From Stereum hirsutum FP-91666 SS1 (taxonomy: Eukaryota > Basidiomycota > Agaricomycetes > Russulales > Stereaceae): a stretch of 64,000 bases of DNA. The translations under genes were made by a program, and so were the position numbers. The stretch covers positions 3,056,708 to 3,120,707 of the forward strand of contig NW_006763131.1 of assembly GCF_000264905.1 (NCBI RefSeq). Direction: 5' to 3'. The number at the start of each line of letters is the position of its first letter. Within the stretch, counting starts at the first letter, position 1. Shown piece by piece: positions 46,042 to 58,362 of this stretch. Under the pieces are notes generated by a model. The model was not told where the DNA came from and did not search any database. It saw only the letters and a program-made list of their open reading frames with translations.

Positions 46042-48621
46042 CTACAGATGCAATGTCCGCTCCGCGACTCTCGTAGTAGCGAGCTCAGGCTGCGGCGAAG
46101 GACCCGTGTCCGTCTCGCCAGGCTCGAGCGGCGGCGGCGCGCTGACCTCACCTCCTCCCTTCCTTTCCTGTTCGTCGAGCCACTTGTCCATGTCGTCGCC
46201 CTTGCCAAGGGGACGTTTGCCGAGAAGTCTGAGCATGTCCTCACTGAAGAAAGAGAGATGATGGTGATGAGAATGGATTAGATGTACACGGCGTGCAGAA
46301 GGAATACGAACCGGGTGATGTTCTCCTTCTCGAGCAAAAGTTCGGCGACCTTGACCACGTCCTCGCGGTGCTTCGTCAACAGCTCCGTCGTCCGCTTGTG
46401 CGCATCACTGGCAGATTGAAAACACGCGGTCAGTAAACAGAATCAGACGAACCTCCCTACGCTATGGGAGGGGACAAAGAAAGAGACGTACGTGATCATC
46501 TTGCGAACCTCGGTGTCCAACGTCTCCGCCGTCCTCTCACTGAAAGGCTTATTCCACCCCTCCGTCGTCCCCTTCGTCCCACCATAACTGACCGGACCAA
46601 TCTTATCGTTCATGCCCCAGTTCGCGCATGCCTCGAATGCCAGCCGGGTGATCTTCTGCAAGTCATCCTGCGCACCGCTCGTCACGTTCTCTGTCCCGAA
46701 AAATATCTCCTCGGAGACACGTCCACCGAGCGTCATGCACATCCGGTCGAGCATTTGTGGCGCAGACAGGAGGTAGCGGTCGGTTGAAAGGTACTATCGC
46801 GGATTCCGTCAGACGAAGTCAGGGAAGATAAACGAAGAGTAGACATACCCGAGCGTAACCCAAAGCACCAACACCTCTTGGGATGATGCTGACCTTGAGC
46901 AGAGGATCGGCATGCTCAAGGAACCATCCACAGATGGCATGTCCAGCCTCATGATACGCCACCGTCTTCTTCTCCTCCGGACTCAACACCCTCGACTTGC
47001 GCTCCAAACCGACGATCACACGCTCAATAGCGTACTGGAAGTTCTTCTCGTCGACGGCCTCGGCGTTATGCCTCGCAGCGTGCAGCGCAGCCTCGTTACA
47101 GATGTTCGCGATGTCCGCACCGGAGAAGCCAGAGGTGAGGACGGCCATCTTCTGTGCGAACTCGTCGAGTGGAGGGAGCGTGTTGGCGAGGACGATAGGC
47201 TTGAGATGCACCTTGAAAATATCGCGACGTCCGCTCAGGTCTGGTCGGTCGACGGCGATATGCCTGTCGAAACGACCAGGACGAAGAAGGGCATCGTCGA
47301 GGACGTCAGGTCTGTTGGTACCAGCAAGCACAACAATGTGCTGATCCGTCCCGAAACCATCCATCTCGACGAGCAGCTGATTGAGAGTCGACTCGCGCTC
47401 GTCATTCCCGCCGCCGCTCGCCTTACCACCCTTCCTCGAGCGACCGATGGCATCAATCTCGTCAATGAAGACGATAGCGGGTGCGTGCTTCTTGGCTGTG
47501 GCGAAGAGGTCACGGACACGGGAGGCGCCGACACCGACGAACATCTCGACGAATTCGGAACCGGAGATAGAGAAGAAGGGGACATTGGCCTCGCCTGCGG
47601 TGGCCTTTGCGAGGAGGGTCTTACCGGTACCAGGAGGACCAGAGAGGATGGCGCCACGAGGGATTTTGGCACCAAGTTTCTCGTACCGTGTTGGATCCTT
47701 GAGGAAACTGACGAACTCCATGATCTCCTCCTTGGCCTCGTCCATACCTGCCACATCCGCGAACCTTGTCTTCACGGCTGCGTCCTTGTTGAAAAGCTTG
47801 GCCTTGCTCTTTCCGACATTGAAGATGCCACCGCCACCACCTCCGGCGCCACCTGCGCGACGAGAGAGCCAGATCATGCCGGCGAGGAAAAGAATGGTGG
47901 GAGCGAAGCTGAAGAGAGTGCGGCCGACGGAGACCTCATCGTGGTAGGAAACAGGTATGCGATCGTGTGAGGGAATACCGAGCTCGCGCTGAGCGTCCTC
48001 GAGCTTACGCTCGAAGGCCTCTACGCTGCCTATTGAAAAGTAGTACTCGCCGGATTGTGGAAGGTTGAAGGCCTGTGCAGCAACATTCGGGTGGAGCTTA
48101 ACGCGCACTCTCTGGTTGTTGACGACAGTCAGCTTCTCGACGAGACCCTTCTCCAAGAGCGAGGTGCGGAACTCCTGCCAGGTGATCTCGCGAGTGCTAT
48201 TTGAAGAGGGATTGAAGAGGAGGTAGTAGGCGATTACGGAGCCAGCGACGTATAATGCGAGCTGCTGGTTATTATTGTTGTTGTTGTTGCCACCTGGAGG
48301 GGGTGGTGGTGGAGCATTCTTCTGGTCATTTTCCTGGCCCTTCGACTGCTGGTGGTACCGTTTGAAGAAACTCTCGATGCCGCTCAGATCGGATTTCTCC
48401 TCTGACGGCTTGGACTCTGCCTCCTTCCCCTTGCCTTTCTCCTCTGGCTGCTTGTTCTCCTTCGGCTGCTCGTCTTTGTTCTCTTGTGGTGGTTTAGAGT
48501 CGTTCGAGGGTGTGGCGTAATACCGAGACCATCGTGCTGCGACGGATGATGAAGAGGACGCGGGAAGAGCGAGACGGCGAGCAGAAAGACGAGACGAAGC
48601 GCGAAGTGAGCGAGGAATCAT
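46042..48621 (-). CDS. Mitochondrial m-AAA protease subunit (Afg3/Yta12 type)
   Basis: This is an ATP-dependent zinc metalloprotease of the inner mitochondrial membrane for quality control and maturation of matrix and membrane proteins. The ATG at 48621 gives an Arg/Ser-rich presequence ([20 protein letters not shown]). A charged Glu/Lys linker and a Pro/Gly/Asn homopolymer tract follow, then TM1 ([16 protein letters not shown]) and TM2 ([15 protein letters not shown]). The AAA domain has Walker A GPPGTGKT, Walker [12 protein letters not shown] and the SRH block [20 protein letters not shown]. The protease has HEAGH and the zinc-ligand region [20 protein letters not shown]. Introns after GYAR and near 46,470 and 46,300 lead to the C-terminal exons ([42 protein letters not shown]). 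It stops at 46042-46044. Length is about 800 residues. I cannot decide between Afg3 and Yta12. Confidence 0.95.
48269..48313. repeat. Trinucleotide tracts coding for Asn and Pro/Gly runs
   Basis: Imperfect TTG/ATT repeats (48269-48289) next to GGT/GGA repeats (48291-48313) lie inside the m-AAA gene and encode, on the minus strand, a run of prolines, two glycines and seven asparagines just before TM1. Such tracts vary in length by slippage. Confidence 0.7.
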
Positions 48622-49047
48622 GAAGGGGTTGGTGTATGCGTTGAGGGAGATGGTGGTCGAGAGGAAAGGGTGGATGTCTGGAGAGACAGACTGGATTGCT
48701 CACGACCTGAGCCGGCACGCAATATTCGTCACCCGCCGCCGAACGCGCGATGACCGACGTCCCGCAAGGCTCCGACGCCACACATGTTCCGCCGATCCCC
48801 CCATCCCACTGTCCTACGATCAGGAAAAGTCTGTACCTACCAGTTATGCTCCGGCTTTATACTGTAATAAATTAATTTCTTGCTCATCTTTCCATCTGCC
48901 GAGAGAATTTGGTAGAGACGAAGACATGGCTGGGGCAATATATACATTTGAAAGGGTATGTAAATTGCGGAGAGAGGATAATACGGTAAAGAATATTGCA
49001 ACAAGCTGTAGCATATCGTCACCATCGACATCCAGAATCGCATCGCG
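48622..49047. other. Intergenic region between WRAP73-like gene and m-AAA protease
   Basis: These 426 bases hold the promoter of the protease and the 3' end of the WD40 gene. No distinct motif was seen. Confidence 0.5.
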
Positions 49048-51085
49048 TTAATAGCCCTCCTCAGGCAGGCCGTCCTCTACCTCGAACGCACAACAAAATG
49101 CGTCCCTGTCCAACAAAATCATCCCCTTCCCGTCCGGCGCCCACTTCAAATCCCTCGCATCGAACGTCTCTGTAAAACAGCCCCCAAGCAACGATCATAA
49201 ATAAGACACATTCCCGACATCAACGGAACAATAAATATACGCACTCGCAGGTACACCGACACACTCCGCCATCTCCTCCGCCACGCCGTCTTCCCCGACC
49301 CACTCATCGCTCCACATATACATCGCCCGTCCACCACAGCACGCAGCCATGCTCCCTCTTCGTTGGGGATTCCATCGCGCTTGTTGTACAGGCCGTGAAT
49401 GCAGCAGGACGCTGCGCAGTGCGGGCGTGAATGGCTCTCCTGGTTCTGGGAAGGAGAACAAATGAATCGCGTGTGGCACGTTCTCTGTCATATTTCCTCG
49501 AGTGAGCAGGGAAGTATGTTGTTGCTAGAGGTGAAGAAGCGCGCTTACCAAACCGGACGAGGAGGGCTGTTCCTGTGTGATTGAATTCGAGCTGCACTGG
49601 GCCACATTTCGGGTTGGCTTTCGATATGTCGGCTTTGAGCACGTTTAATGCATGTGGAGTTCTTAGACGTTCATCTGTTGTGAACGTAAACACACGGGAA
49701 GAAAAAAAATAGACTGGTCGGTCGTTGGAAGGAGCGATGGCACGTACATGACAAGAATCCTCTCCCTTCCGTCGCTTCAATCCAATTCGTTGGTTCTCTC
49801 CAGACAGTCTAGACTTAGCCACTCAATAAAGAGAAACAGACGGGTTGATAAAGACGGACCAAGTCGACTTACCGTCCCTGCCGGTATTCTAGATACGAGC
49901 TCGAGCGTGGCCACTCTCGACCACGTCAAATTTTCCAATATGTGGATCTATACCCAAAAGGAAGATAGATCGTGAACTGGTGCTCCCCTCCCCCGCTGAA
50001 ACCATCAGTTCGAGACCTGCAGCGGAGGCTAGCTCACCTTGTCGTCCCAGCCGCCCACAGCAAGGAACATCCCCGAAGGATGCCACGCCACGGTTCGTAT
50101 CCCAAACCCGGGATCCACGTCTGGCGTGAACGTCCCGAGCACGTCTCCCGCGAGCGATAGTATGTAGAGCTTATACTATGGTTGCGACGGAGGCCTTTGC
50201 CGTCATCCATCTAACCATCAATGCTTGGTCTGGAACAAGGGTGGACTCACCTCCATGGGGCCTTCCCATATGGCCAAATGATTGCCCGTCGGTGAGAGGG
50301 ATAGAGATGACATGTAGGACGTCGGTAGGGGGTAATGCTGGTGGTCAGATCGTCCGGAGCCAGTGTCATCAGCGATTGCGAAAACATGAGCGAAAATGTC
50401 AGGCTCACTCGTGCGAGCCTATACTCTTCCGCTGCGTCGTAGACGCCTATGGTATCTTTTGATTTATGGCGCTCAGCAAGCACAAAATAGCGCCCATCGC
50501 GTCTGAAAGTATAGCCTGTAGAGATGAGAAAACAGCGGGGCGAGAGCAGAGTCGACAGTTGAAATACCTCGGTCAGGATGTAATGGATATTGGATGTACG
50601 TCGCCACGCCGCTGACGAGCGACCAGATGGTAACGCGAAGCTGCGAGCCCCCCATTGAGCTCACGACACGGAGATGTGAGATGCATACGTACAGCCCAGT
50701 CAGAAAAACAAACTATGTGTCTACCGTCTGGTGCCCACTCTGCTCTTGTCAAACCCTCTACGCCAGCCTCAACCTTCGTATACCACCTATCATCGCTCAT
50801 CCTGAACACATGTACGACGCCCGCCTTTGCGCATGCAGCAAGCACGAACTCCGAGTCAGAGGACCATGCGAGGTGCGTGATTGTCGGCGTCTGAAACGTT
50901 CCAGAAGATGAAGGTAAGGAGGCGGTGGCAGATGGGGCAGGGTCGATGGCCCAAGAGCGGGAGATCTGGAAGGTGTCTGCGCGACGGATGATGACGCGGT
51001 CGGTTGCAGCAGTCAACAAGAAGTGGGCCCCAGGGCTAAAGGATACAAGACCTGAAGACTGTTTGAATATTTCTGTAAAGTCCAT
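49048..51085 (-). CDS. WD40 protein, WRAP73/WDR8 homologue
   Basis: WRAP73-type propellers act at spindle poles and centrosomes; in fission yeast a relative works with a minus-end kinesin loader. The ATG at 51085 gives MDFTEIFKQSSGLVSFSPGA. It continues HFLLTAATDRVIIRRADTFQ, ITHLAWSSDSEFVLAACAKA, GVVHVFRMSDDRWYTKVEAG, VEGLTRAEWAPDGRHIVCFS, LRVTIWSLVSGVATYIQYP and GRYFVLAERHKSKDTIGVYD. Then come DPGFGIRTVAWHPSGMFLAV with GGWDDK, and the last repeats (QQARWNPQRRG..., MYMWSDEWVGEDG, DLKWAPDGKGMILLDRDAFC), ending LPEEGY with TAA at 49048-49050. The W-P/S-D-G spacing and the last-repeat DLKWxPDGKGxxLxDK pattern are characteristic of the family. It has at least six introns. It is divergent from the next transporter. 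Confidence 0.88.
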
Positions 51086-51834
51086 CGGGTGGATGTGGCC
51101 CGGTCAGGGAGTGAGTGGTTGGAGGACAAGTCCGAGACGCGTCGGATGTTGATCTGTTCGCGTTCGACGCGTCTATCCGACAAATTGGCTCAGAATATGA
51201 TCGCCAGCCGCACTCCGGTCACTTTCGGAGTTTCCCGTCCTTTGGCTCGGAGTTCGGTCGCGCTGAGCATAGCACGGTGTGTCTCTCTCCGCCTCGCAAC
51301 CACATTCATGCCTTTTCAGGCGCCCTCACCGCTAATTGACTCGATGTTTGCATGGGCTTCAGGAACTGCATCAGCCGCAATGAAGGTGCACATACTAGCC
51401 GGAGCCTGGAGGTTGAACCTGAAGGCTGACACAGACCCGACGGAATCTAAAACAATCGGCCCCATGTCATCCACCTGCTAGTTGAACCAACCCACTCTCT
51501 TTCCAATAACTTTATAGCGGCCGTAGCATTAACGCGGCCTTGCAGTGCACCCACTTTGTCAGCATCAGTCTCGGGCTCCAATGCTACGCAGGTCAAAGCG
51601 GCTGGTGGGTCGGATGACTACGCAATTGACGCACTGTTCCGTGTATGTATCCGTTGGCTCTGTCGAGCCAGATTCCTAATGCTCCGCGGAAGGAATATAA
51701 AGGGACGGGACCCAGGTAAGGGTTGATCCTGACCGGATCGTTTCCCCTCGTTCGAATCTTCTCTTCTGCTCCTGCCGGTTCTAAGGCTACCGACTCGAAG
51801 CTGCAAGTTACTGAGTACCGACTGAGCCCCGATC
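51086..51834. other. Divergent intergenic region, WD40 gene and DHA1 transporter
   Basis: This 749-base region separates two start codons. One + strand open frame of 130 codons (51089-51481) lacks recognisable content. I see no repeat. Confidence 0.45.
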
Positions 51835-54593
51835 ATGTCGAGTCCTGGGCCATATAACCCAAATTCAACGCATTCAATGACACCCTCTCCGTCTCCACTA
51901 GCGCCTGACGCTGAGAACGATACAACCTTTGGTCGCACTCTACAGGATGACGAGCGTACAGTACGTTCTGAGGAAGGTGTGGTGGCGAAGACAGGTGACG
52001 GCGAAAAGGGAGATCCATTTCTTGTCAAGTTTGAGGAGGGGGATAAGGAAAACCCTATGGTGTGCACATATTATGTCTCTCAGGTTAAGAGTATCTCACT
52101 CTGTCCCATCTGGTTATGTGTGCTTCACGTTCAGACTTGGGCTCCTTGGTATAGATGGTATCTGACCGTCGCTGGAGGCATGCTCATCCTTAATGCGTGT
52201 GTGGTTCTTATTGTCGAAACGTAGTCCTATATACCGATCTCATCATTACATTTGTGAACAGGACATTCGCGAGTGCTGCGCCTTCGAACCTTGCAGTACA
52301 AATCGAGGAACAGTTCGGTATGGGCGACGAGGTCTTTACTCTCACCGTGTCCCTTTTTATTGCTGGATACTGCATCGGTGAGTGCACCTCACAAATTATG
52401 TCCATATTTAGGTTGCTCATGCAAAATGCAGGCCCTCTCCTATGGGGCCCTTTGTCTGAACAGGTAATCTATCACTAGAACCTGAACTGCAACTTCGGTG
52501 GCGATGCTTAGTTGTACCCTTTTTCTAACAGTACGGTCGACGACCAATATTCCTCATCGCTTTTCTGTTCTACACGGTGAGTTTTTTTTTTGTCATCAAC
52601 GATGATTTGCATCCTCTGATACGTTGGATGTCATTCAGGGATTCCAAGTTGGTTGTATGTTCGCCGAACCCTCATCTACCTCAGTTCGTGCTGATTTAGA
52701 TCAACCTGTGACAGGTGCCCTCTCCAAAAATACCGGTTCCATTCTCGTCTTCCGTTTCTTGAGCGGTTGTTTTGCAGCAGCCCCATTAACTAATAGCGGG
52801 TACGATCTCTATTCCTTGATACGAACGCCGCCCGACCTTGGCTTCGAACTTCGAGCGCGCACGCGCTTCTCACGTTTGAGCCAACTCGTTGCTCACCTTA
52901 CTGTTTTTCTAGTGGGCTGGTTGGAGACCTTTGGGAAAGCAAGATTCGCGGAAAGGCGATGGTCATGTTCGCCGTGGCGCCTTTCGCAGGCCCGTCATTG
53001 GGACCAGTGGTTGCGGGATGGATAGCTACTGCTGGGGCCGACTGGAGGTGGCTGTTTTGGGTGTTGACGATCTTCGTGAGTAACCCTTCATAACTCTTGA
53101 ACAGTTCGATCGGGCTTCCCTCATCTGATGTATTGGTTTGTTTTTGACAGGCGGGAGTATGCCTTTGTATGGTATTGCTGACGATGCCAGAAACCTATGC
53201 GTGCGTCTCAACTTCGGTCTCTTTTTCTTCATCCTGAGCGACTGGATTGGCAGTCGTGTCTGACGTCTTATTTCGTGTATCATAGCCCAGTTCTCTTAGT
53301 CCGTAAGGCTCAGAAACTCCGCAAAACAACCGGTGACGAGCGATATTACGCACCCCTCGAGACGAAAAAGATGTCCTTCGGAAAGCGCCTTGAATCTATC
53401 CTCGGAAAGCCGTTCGTCCTCTTGTTCAGGGAACCGATGTTGATCGCCGTCACGATATACATGAGTGTAAGTCCATTGCGGCTACGACATTCCCCGTGAT
53501 ACACCTGCTGAGCTGGATTAGCCTATTTTCTATAGTTCATGTATGGATGCCTTTACCTCCTTTTCGAGGCGTATCCTATCGTGTTCACCGAGGGACATGG
53601 ATTCGATGCAGGTTCGATATTTCCCGATTGCCTTGTGTGTCAAATATATACTGACAGCGGTGGTTTTGAAGGCGTGTCCGGTCTCATGTTCCTTCCTATC
53701 ACTATCGGAGGGGTCGCAGGGGTCGTCCTGGTGAGCCGAACCTCTGAAATTTTTCTATCAATCAACATGACTGAACATTGACACCGACAGTACCTCACCG
53801 TCTTCGAACCGCGCTACGAACGCGCTGTCGAGAAACACTTTCCCAATATGGTCCCACCAGAATATCGTCTTGAAATGACGATGCTCGGAGCTCCTATATT
53901 CGCCATTGGTTTCTTCTGGTTCGGTAAGTACTTAGAGGTCCTCGATTCAGTAGTCCCGACGTTGTTTTGACGCGCGTATTTAGGCTGGACGAGCTTCCCT
54001 AGTGTCTCATATTGGTCGCCGTTGGTGGCTGGTGGTGTCCTTGGCTTCGGAATCTTCCTCATTTTCGTGAGTATACGAGCGTCTTTTCTGAACGGTACAG
54101 GACATCTAACACAATACATACTTGCACCCCTGTGAATAGCTGTCCTTGATCAACTACATCGTCGACACCTATCTCTTCGTCGCTGCTTCTGCACTCGCGG
54201 CAACGACGGTCGTGCGTAGCATCTTCGGTGCCGCCTTTCCCGTGAGTACTGTTCTCGTCCGCCTTTCAATAGTTCAAGTAACTGATTGTATATTGGCGTG
54301 GCCCGTGATATAAAATTGTAGCTTTTCGCCACTCAAATGTACGAAAAGCTTGGTGCGCGATGGGCGTCCTCTCTGCTCGGATTCATCGCTCTCGCTATGA
54401 TGCCTATTCCTTTCTTCCTTCGCAAGTCAGTGTTCTGATTCACATTGTCGGCTCATTCAGCGCATTCGACTGATTTTTCCATCGCTTTCTATCTTTTCGC
54501 ATCCGTAGGTACGGACCCGCACTTCGTGCCCGGTCAACTTACGCTCCGGATGTTCCCCGTCGACCGCCTCCGAAGGGAGAGGACAAGGTCTAA
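51835..54593 (+). CDS. MFS multidrug/polyamine exporter, DHA1 type
   Basis: This is a drug:proton antiporter of 12 predicted TM segments, related to Tpo1/Flr1. The ATG at 51835 starts a hydrophilic N-terminus of about 75 residues (DDERTVRSEEGVVAKTGDGE). TM regions follow: APWYRWYLTVAGGMLILNA, TFASAAPSNLAVQIEEQFGM, TVSLFIAGYCIGPLLWGPLS, EQYGRRPIFLIAFLFYTGFQ, FRFLSGCFAAAPLTNSG, GLVGDLWESKIRGKAMVMFA, GPSLGPVVAGWIATAGADWR and WLFWVLTIF. The family marker MPETYAPVLLVRKAQKLRK lies in the central loop. The C-terminal half ends ATQMYEKLGARWASSLLGFI, MPIPFFLRKYGPALRARSTY and a short tail, TAA at 54591-54593. It has more than ten exons, including a 16-nt one at 52639-52654. Substrate is unknown; the GGT-like gene follows on the same strand. 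Confidence 0.9.
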
Positions 54594-55467
54594 ATGTCTC
54601 GCTTTTACCTGGGCCTCTATAGCTACCTTCCATGCTCTTAAACGCAGAAGTTCAGACACAGCCTATCATATCATTCTTTGAGGATTCACAACATACCACA
54701 ACAACTATCAGTACTCACATCCTCGTACGCCAAATATGACCGCCGATCATTCCCACCAGCTACATAGTTCGCCGTGAAAACTCACTATCCTCTCGCCCCT
54801 CATTGATGATTTTATGAGCCTCACTGCCGGGTTCACTGTATTTCTAGACATTATACTTTACTGCTTGCTTTCGACTACTTATTGTGACTTTCTTTTATGC
54901 TTGCGCTTTTGTTGCTCATCTCTAAGGAAGCTTGATCTTATGAATGATTTTTGGGACGTTGATGGCTGCATGCGCACCCCGAAAACGGATGAACTCAGAC
55001 AATGTTACCCTCTGGATCAAGTACATGTATAGTCAAAGGGCGATCAATATTCCTCATCCGAGATCAATGAAAAATAAGTGGCGAGGTGCTGGAGGGCAAC
55101 TGAACAGACGTTTGATTTCCTTGCCCTGTGTGGTCGATGACTTGATGTGCGTCGGTGGCGTGCGCTGAGAACGAACTAGTGCCACACAGGATCTTTGCCG
55201 GAACGGCTCACGCCCGCGGGACGAAACACGGTCTTCCGAGACAGTACCCATGTCTCTCCCCATGGCCATCGATGACTGGCTCTATCGCCGCTCAATGCTC
55301 TTGGACGGAACCTTTCTCAGGGCATCGGGCATGAGAGATAAATAGTTTGTGCCTGCCAAAGACTCCCAGCTTGTCTCCACATCCTTCGTGCTACCCAAAG
55401 TTCAAGTCGACAGAGTTCTGCCACACGCCTTGCCCAGAGAAACGAACGCAGGACGGAACTAACAGAG
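54594..55467. other. Intergenic region between the DHA1 transporter and the GGT-like gene
   Basis: These 874 bases show no recognisable gene or repeat. AGATAA near 55,327 is a single GATA-type motif. Confidence 0.45.
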
Positions 55468-58101
55468 ATGTCCTCAATTAAGATTGACTGGTCGAAGGTC
55501 GATAGGCCAGAGCAGCTGTTGATGCGCTTTCCCAGTCGACGCTCGGTCGTGTATGGCACAAAAGGCATAGTCTCCTCGTCGCAGCCACTAGCCACCGAGG
55601 CAGGCTTAGAGATTCTGAGGAAGGGGGGTAACGCAGGTACGTCGATCCTCTATCTTGAAAGGCCCTTTTAGATGAATGTGGTTATGCTCCAGCCGATGCT
55701 GCTGTGGCGACGTCAGCGGCTCTGAATGTCACAGAACCGAGTTGTTGCGGGATTGGAGGGTGAGCTCAAAGTCCTATACAAATTGTTCATGATCTACTCA
55801 TCGAACCCGTTGTTGCGTTTTTCAGAGATGCCTTCTGTCTATTCTTCGACGCAAAGACCAAGACAGTCAAAGCTCTCAATGGTTCGGGACGCTCGCCACA
55901 AAAGCTCACAATCGATCATGTTCGCAGTCGTGGCATCACTGGACACAAGATCCCCACCACGGACCTCAATGCGGTGACCGTACCGGGAGCAGCGGCTGCG
56001 TGGGTGGATACCGTGGAGAAATTTGGTAGTGGCAAACTCACGGTGGGAGATGTGCTCGCGCCGGCGATCAGGCTTGCAGAGGAAGGGTAAGTGCTACATG
56101 TTCAGTACCAAGTGAAGCCCTCTGATATTCCTCCAGTGTACCAGTATCAGAGCTTCATAGCTTTGCTGTGAGTGTTTTTCTATTCGTTTTTGCATAAATC
56201 ATTGACCGCCGTATTTGCAGTGGCAACGCTCCGAGAAATTGATTCAGAATGCGTCCCCAAACGGTGATGAGATGTTGCTCAATGGCAAGGCCCCGCTACC
56301 AGGCCAGATAGTCACCCTCTCCAACCTCGGAAAGACCTTCCGCGCGCTAGCAGAGCAAGGCAAAGACGGGTTTTACAAGGGAAGAATTGCCGAAGCCATT
56401 GTCGAGCTCATTCAGAGCAAGGGTGGTGTGATGGAGCTCGAGGACCTGGCCAAACATGAGACGAAGATCGTGGAGCCTATCAAGTTCACATATGCGGATG
56501 AGGTGACACTTTACGAGGTATGATTAGACTGGGCGTCCGAATTCGCGATGAATCAAGCGTGGCTAACGCCTCCCTTTCACCATAGTGCCCTCCTAACGGT
56601 CAAGGCATCACCGCTCTCATTGCTCTTGGGATCCTTGAAGCCCTCCAAGAGCAAGGAACTATCAAGAACCTCCTTGAGATGGAGCATAACTCTCCTGAAT
56701 ACCTGCACGTTTTGGTCGAAGCTCTCCGGTTTGTGGTTCCAAGTCGCTTTATTCAATTTGCAGGAGGTTGACCTGTGCTGTGGCACCTTAGTCTTGCTTT
56801 CGCCGGTACAGTCAACCTCAACGCTCTCTAGTGTCATTTAGTTGGCTTACATATGCGACATTAGACAGCCAATACTTCGTGACTGACCCAGACGTCGAAG
56901 ATGTCCCGGTGGATCAGTTGCTCAGCAAGGTTTGTACCAAACGTCTCCCTCGCCTCCGTTCTAATGTATTTATATCTCTTTTGAAACGCAGGAGTATCTT
57001 GCATCCAGAGCAAAACTCATTAATCCGACCAAGACCAACCCAACTGTGGTCCATGTATATCTAGCTCCTTTTGATACGTTGTGACATGATACTGAGGATT
57101 GTATAGGGCGACCCAGTGCACTCGTCTGATACCGTCTATTTCTCTGGTATGTTCCACGCTCGACAGTGTGGCCTGTTCTCTTGACAGCCTTCCGTCCCTC
57201 TGCAGTGACCGACCAATGGGGTAATGCATGCAGCTACATTCAGAGTAACTACGCCGGTGAGTCAACTTAACCTACGGGCCTTCATGCTCACAACTAATCC
57301 ACCACATCGCTAGGTTTCGGAACGGGAGGTAAAGCTTCACCCCTTGTCTTGATAGACTTTGGCTGATTCACCACAGCTGTCCCGAAGGGCTGTGGCTTCA
57401 CTCTCCAGAATCGCGGATCTGGCTTTGAACTCAAAGACGACCACCCGAATGCACTCAAGGTCAGTGCGATCTTTGCATGGTGACGTAGCAGACAATCTTG
57501 AGACCATATCCTTTTCTAGGGAGGTAAACGCCCGTACCACACCATCATCCCCGCTCTTGCCACCCGCGGAGACGAATTATTCCTATCATACGGTGTTATG
57601 GGTGGTTTCATGCAGGTACATCCCCTTCGCTCTCACTTGCATTGACTTCTTCTCATTGTATTCCCATATCCTCGACAGCCGCAAGGTCACCTTCAAGTCC
57701 TGCTAAACATGCTCCGCGGGTATACACCACAAACCGCCCTGGATGCCCCTCGCTTCTGCATCTCTGCTGGAAGTCCCGATACCATGTCTTCGAAGACAGG
57801 CGAAGCAGGAGACATCAACAGTGAAGTCAATTTTGAGGAGGGCATCCCTGTTGAGACTGTCAACAAGCTGCGCGGTACGTCTCTTGTGTCGCATTTCATG
57901 AGCTTTACATACAGATGAAGCTGATTCGTGCTTCGCGTCCTGGTAGAAATGGGACACGATGCACGCTCGGTCACAGGGTTTGGGAGGAGCTTGTTTGGTC
58001 GTGGTCAGGTCATCCAGAAGATCAACGATCAAAGTGGTAGGTTCGTGTGGGCCGCAGGTTCGGACCTTCGTGCGGATGGACATGCCGCAGCGCAAATATA
58101 G
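55468..58101 (+). CDS. Gamma-glutamyltransferase-family Ntn hydrolase (YwrD-like)
   Basis: Members are made as a proenzyme that cleaves itself before a catalytic Thr and hydrolyse or transfer gamma-glutamyl or related acyl groups. The ATG at 55468 gives [20 protein letters not shown], without a signal peptide or TM. Blocks: [99 protein letters not shown] and [20 protein letters not shown]. The nucleophile region is [20 protein letters not shown] followed by QSNYAGFGTG, with Thr in DTVYF. Then [38 protein letters not shown] and a C-terminal [20 protein letters not shown] + I, TAG at 58099-58101. The DT(V/I)YxSV-QSNY pattern is closer to bacterial YwrD/acylase-like enzymes than to secreted GGT. 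It has about twelve exons. Confidence 0.9.
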
Positions 58102-58362
58102 GAGACCATCGGAACGTTGGATGCATCCGTCAAGCAGAAGTGACCATCAGGGAAATCGATATATGTATACCTATGTTTATGTGAAATGTATTGTTCTCGA
58201 CGACATAGATGCAAGTGATTGAGTACGTATGAGGCTTGGTAGTGTATAGTCTTGAAACAACAAGCAATGCGAGGGTATTGAAAGGTAAGCATACACTGGC
58301 ATACGTTCACATTCTCTTCCTCCGCTCCGTACCGACTAGAGGATACGTAGAAGGACGCATGG

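Noticed and set aside
46912..47970. 352-codon open frame on the + strand opposite the m-AAA protease
   Set aside because: It is antisense to the conserved AAA and protease domains; the opposite strand reads Walker A, Walker B and HEAGH. The antisense frame is a codon-bias shadow.
51089..51481. 130-codon + strand open frame between the WD40 gene and the DHA1 transporter
   Set aside because: No domain, no family resemblance, and its place just upstream of a divergent start fits promoter DNA.
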